Part shown: positions 61,349-64,000 of the stretch, one piece after another
Layout: each line of letters opens with the position of its first letter
How positions within the stretch are numbered: position 1 is the stretch's first letter
NCBI RefSeq assembly: GCF_052324685.1
Contig: NC_135220.1
Location: 6,269,843 to 6,333,842, forward strand
Direction of reading: 5' to 3'
DNA length: 64,000 bases
Origin: Brachyhypopomus gauderio
Lineage: Eukaryota; Chordata; Actinopteri; Gymnotiformes; Hypopomidae
The notes under the pieces: generated by a model
What the model was told of the DNA's origin: nothing
The model's input: the letters and a program-made list of their open reading frames with translations, nothing else
Database searches by the model: none
Made by a program: the position numbers and the translations under genes

Positions 61349-64000
61349 ATGAGTTTTTTCCCCAGGAGAACCGACCAGCCTAGGCCTAGGCAGGAACAGA
61401 ACCACTTCATATACACACCAGGTTTTACCACTCATGGTGAGAAAAATACATTTTCATATATACTGTACATAATTTTATACTTCTATGTAAGACAGTATAT
61501 TAATTCTTATGAGTATGGATTTCCATAGGCTTATTCATAATAATTAAAAGTTAAATATGTATACACATTTATATAGTAGGTTTCTAAGGTTCAGAAAAAT
61601 AACCTGTATATTTATTCTACAGATGACTGTCAAGCTCTTTATTTCATGTGTACAGGATAATATAATTAATGGAGCATGGGTTATTTCTTTGATTTCTTTG
61701 ACTCAGCACAATTTTCACAAATCCCACCATGTTAACATTGTCCATGTGGCCATGGAAAAAGCAAATAAAAATAAACATTTTTAAAAAGAAACAGATTTCT
61801 AACATGACCTCACAAATTCTTAAGCATTCTCCCCACATTCTAATGACATCACATGGCACCATAGCCCTTGTTATAATCACTTGTTCATTGGGAAACACTT
61901 ACAAGGCATTTGAGCCTCACTGGGAGGCGTGCTGGGTTTCACTTTACCTGCTGTGGGATTTTCAGGTGTGCCCTACAACCCCCAAGCGACAGTGATCCAC
62001 ACGGATCCCTGTGGACCAGCACCCTTCCCTCACGGAAGTACGGCGGGACCCTCAGATGTCGGCTATGTTAACATGCCTGTAGAAGGACCACTCCTCACTG
62101 GTACTGTGTAACACTGAAGATTACATGCGTATTCAACAAACCAAATAACCATGCATGATGAAGTATTTATTACATTTGTTTGTAAGGTCTGGCAGAGGTG
62201 CAGAACCATCAGCTTTCTGCACATGACCTGACCAGTAAAACATCAGTTTTATCAGAAAATATGACATCACATATTCTTCAACATTGTAATGAATTCACAT
62301 GGCACTGTAGCCCTTCTTATAAACCTGATGATCTTAACAGTACATGCTCATGCTTCCTCTGTGCCCTGCGTTGGTGTTTTGCATTTAGGCCCTGACATGG
62401 AGAGGCAGAGACACCTTGCTCAGCCCCATGTTCAAGGCAAGGTTCTGAGGCAGATGGATCCAGTCTACCTCCAGCCTGCTGGTGGGTTCTTCATCGATAA
62501 CTGTCTTCTTTCATATAGACATTGATAAGATATTTTTACTAGGCACGCGGACTGTTTTTACAAACATTTGTGAATGGGTCACTCTCAGGAGCTCAGTGAA
62601 TTCCAGCGTGGAACTGTGACAGTATGCCACCTGTGCAGTAAATCCAGTCGTGAAATTTCCTCGCTCCTAAAATTCGACAGTCAGCTGTATTATAAGGAAA
62701 TGGAAGTGTTTGCGATTAACAGCAACTCAGCCACTTGCTTGAATCATATTTCAGTGGCACTTTCAGATAAAGAAACATATGCAACGTAGTACTAAGGCAC
62801 TGAGAAATGTTATGGTGAGGTCATTTCTGCTAATGGCCTTATTCGCCCATGCAGGTGAAGTTGGCTCCAGCAGGTGTCCCCCACTGCCTGTGCTCACTTC
62901 ACGCACGACAGTCACCTCGTCAGGACTGATGAGGCCTTCTCCACCCACCTTCACAAGGTTGCCTCCACTCCCCAAACCTGCTGGCCGAGAGCCTCTCCGT
63001 GCCTTCAGGCCTGCCAAAGGTGAGCTCACTCTTTTGCTCTCCTGGAAATGGCATCCAAACCATTTGTTGCAGCAACAAAAAAAGTAAAAAAAATATATTT
63101 AAAAAGTAAAAACTGCTTTGAAAACCCTATAGGGGAGACCGGGTATAGTTGTAACATGGGGAGAGTTGTAACACCATCAGTTCACTCATCTGCTAGGCGG
63201 TTGTGTTTAGTATAAGGTGATAATGCTTCGAATCATTGTTATACCAGCATAGTATAATACTGATAATACATGTATATGGATTACAGATGTCATTTATCAC
63301 TATTTTAGTACACCCCCAAACAATCTAAACAAAACATTGTCGTGCTGCTTTGCTGGCTTCTGATACCTCATCTGGACTGCTGCTAAAGCGTATATCTATT
63401 AATCTTTGTAATCTATATAACATGGCTTCTTTAAGTATTGGGTATCACCTGGCCAGCGTCAAGCAGCAGCAGTCTGTGTGATATAAGGAGTTTGTGCTTT
63501 GTACCTACTTCTGTTGGCAAGGGCAATGTGAGCTTACAAGCAAGACTAGACTTGAAAGTTTTATTGCAGTCAGTTGATTGTGCCAGCACCCCACTCCCCA
63601 GGCCTGCGCTGTTCCGATCCAGAGCTTTCCAGAACTCTCCCATAGCCACTTTTGCTCCTCACTGCCATCTGCAGATTTGATTATGAATAAAAGTTTTCTT
63701 AAATGTTATTCAAATTGCTCCTATTCATTAGCACATTTCATTTATCCACTTAATGCTACTGTTGATATACATTTGAGCCATGCCAAAATATCGATTATTA
63801 TAATCTACTATTGTTATTTAAAATGCAGTATGATCTGCAGGTCTTAATTTCATATGCTGGTCTGAAGATTGAACGTGTCCTCTACAGTTCTGCCTGTGTT
63901 TCATGTCCAGGTTCAGTGGAGCCTCCCCAGCTCCACTCTCCAGGGTGGAAGAGAGAGAGAGTGGGGAGACTTCACCGGAGCGGCAGACATCTTCAACCCT
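61349..64000 (+). CDS. Chimeric TOG-domain / PIM-like kinase gene, copy 5 (5' part only)
   Basis: Coding exons visible: 61349-61436, 61966-62100, 62389-62481, 62855-63019 and 63911-64000. The last is cut by the window end at its 90th of an expected 138 bases. Only the Pro/Arg-rich N-terminal region is covered, so whether this copy keeps the TOG and kinase parts cannot be told here. Confidence 0.7.
62574..62734 (+). pseudogene. Tc1-like transposase fragment, U5
   Basis: Same fragment at the same intronic position as in U1. Confidence 0.75.

Larger units (their letters stand above)
59513..64000 (+). repeat. Tandem unit U5 (partial, cut by window end)
   Basis: The first 4,488 bp of a fifth copy, at offset 54,758 from U1. 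It is truncated only by the window edge, inside coding exon 5, so the array continues to the right. Confidence 0.95.

Noticed and set aside
4755-64000. CRISPR array or prokaryotic operon explanation for the regular repeats
   Set aside because: The repeat unit is 13 kb with split exons and no short repeat/spacer pattern; the DNA is vertebrate.

Overview
The window is vertebrate nuclear DNA, almost certainly from a ray-finned (teleost) fish. Genes are split into short exons with GT/AG introns, the repeats are typical of fish genomes (Tc1-like transposase remnant, hAT element, tRNA-derived SINE head, hairpin-ended interspersed repeats), and the coding exons match two animal families: TOGARAM/crescerin (TOG-domain regulators of ciliary microtubules) and PIM-type serine/threonine kinases. 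No prokaryotic features are present. The species cannot be named from this sequence.

Layout. Positions 1-4754 are a block of interspersed repeats with no recognisable gene. From 4755 to the right end the window is a head-to-tail tandem array of one ~13.3-13.4 kb unit: U1 4755-18154, U2 18155-31426, U3 31427-46104 (longer because of a 1389-bp hAT insertion), U4 46105-59512, and U5 59513-64000, cut by the window edge. The copies look nearly identical, including in introns, and differ by scattered single bases and a few indels, so the amplification is recent or the copies are being homogenised.

Each complete unit carries one plus-strand gene that I can thread through 20 coding exons in a consistent splice phase: a Pro/Arg-rich N-terminus, a TOG domain matching TOG3 of TOGARAM proteins, a Ser/Pro/Arg-rich linker, and a complete PIM-like kinase domain ending in a stop codon (971 aa in U1, U2 and U4; 981 aa in U3). 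Downstream lie decayed remains of the exons that normally encode TOG4 and the TOGARAM C-terminus. They have a missing exon, an in-frame TAG and frameshifts shared by all four complete copies. The kinase exons sit between two copies of a ~310-bp sequence that is nearly the whole ancestral TOG3-TOG4 intron.

The simplest reading is that a PIM kinase cassette entered an intron of a togaram2-like gene together with duplication of that intron. This created a TOG-PIM chimera, the old 3' end decayed, and the chimeric gene was then amplified in tandem. The structure and shared lesions are read from the sequence; that the fusion transcript exists and is translated is inference.
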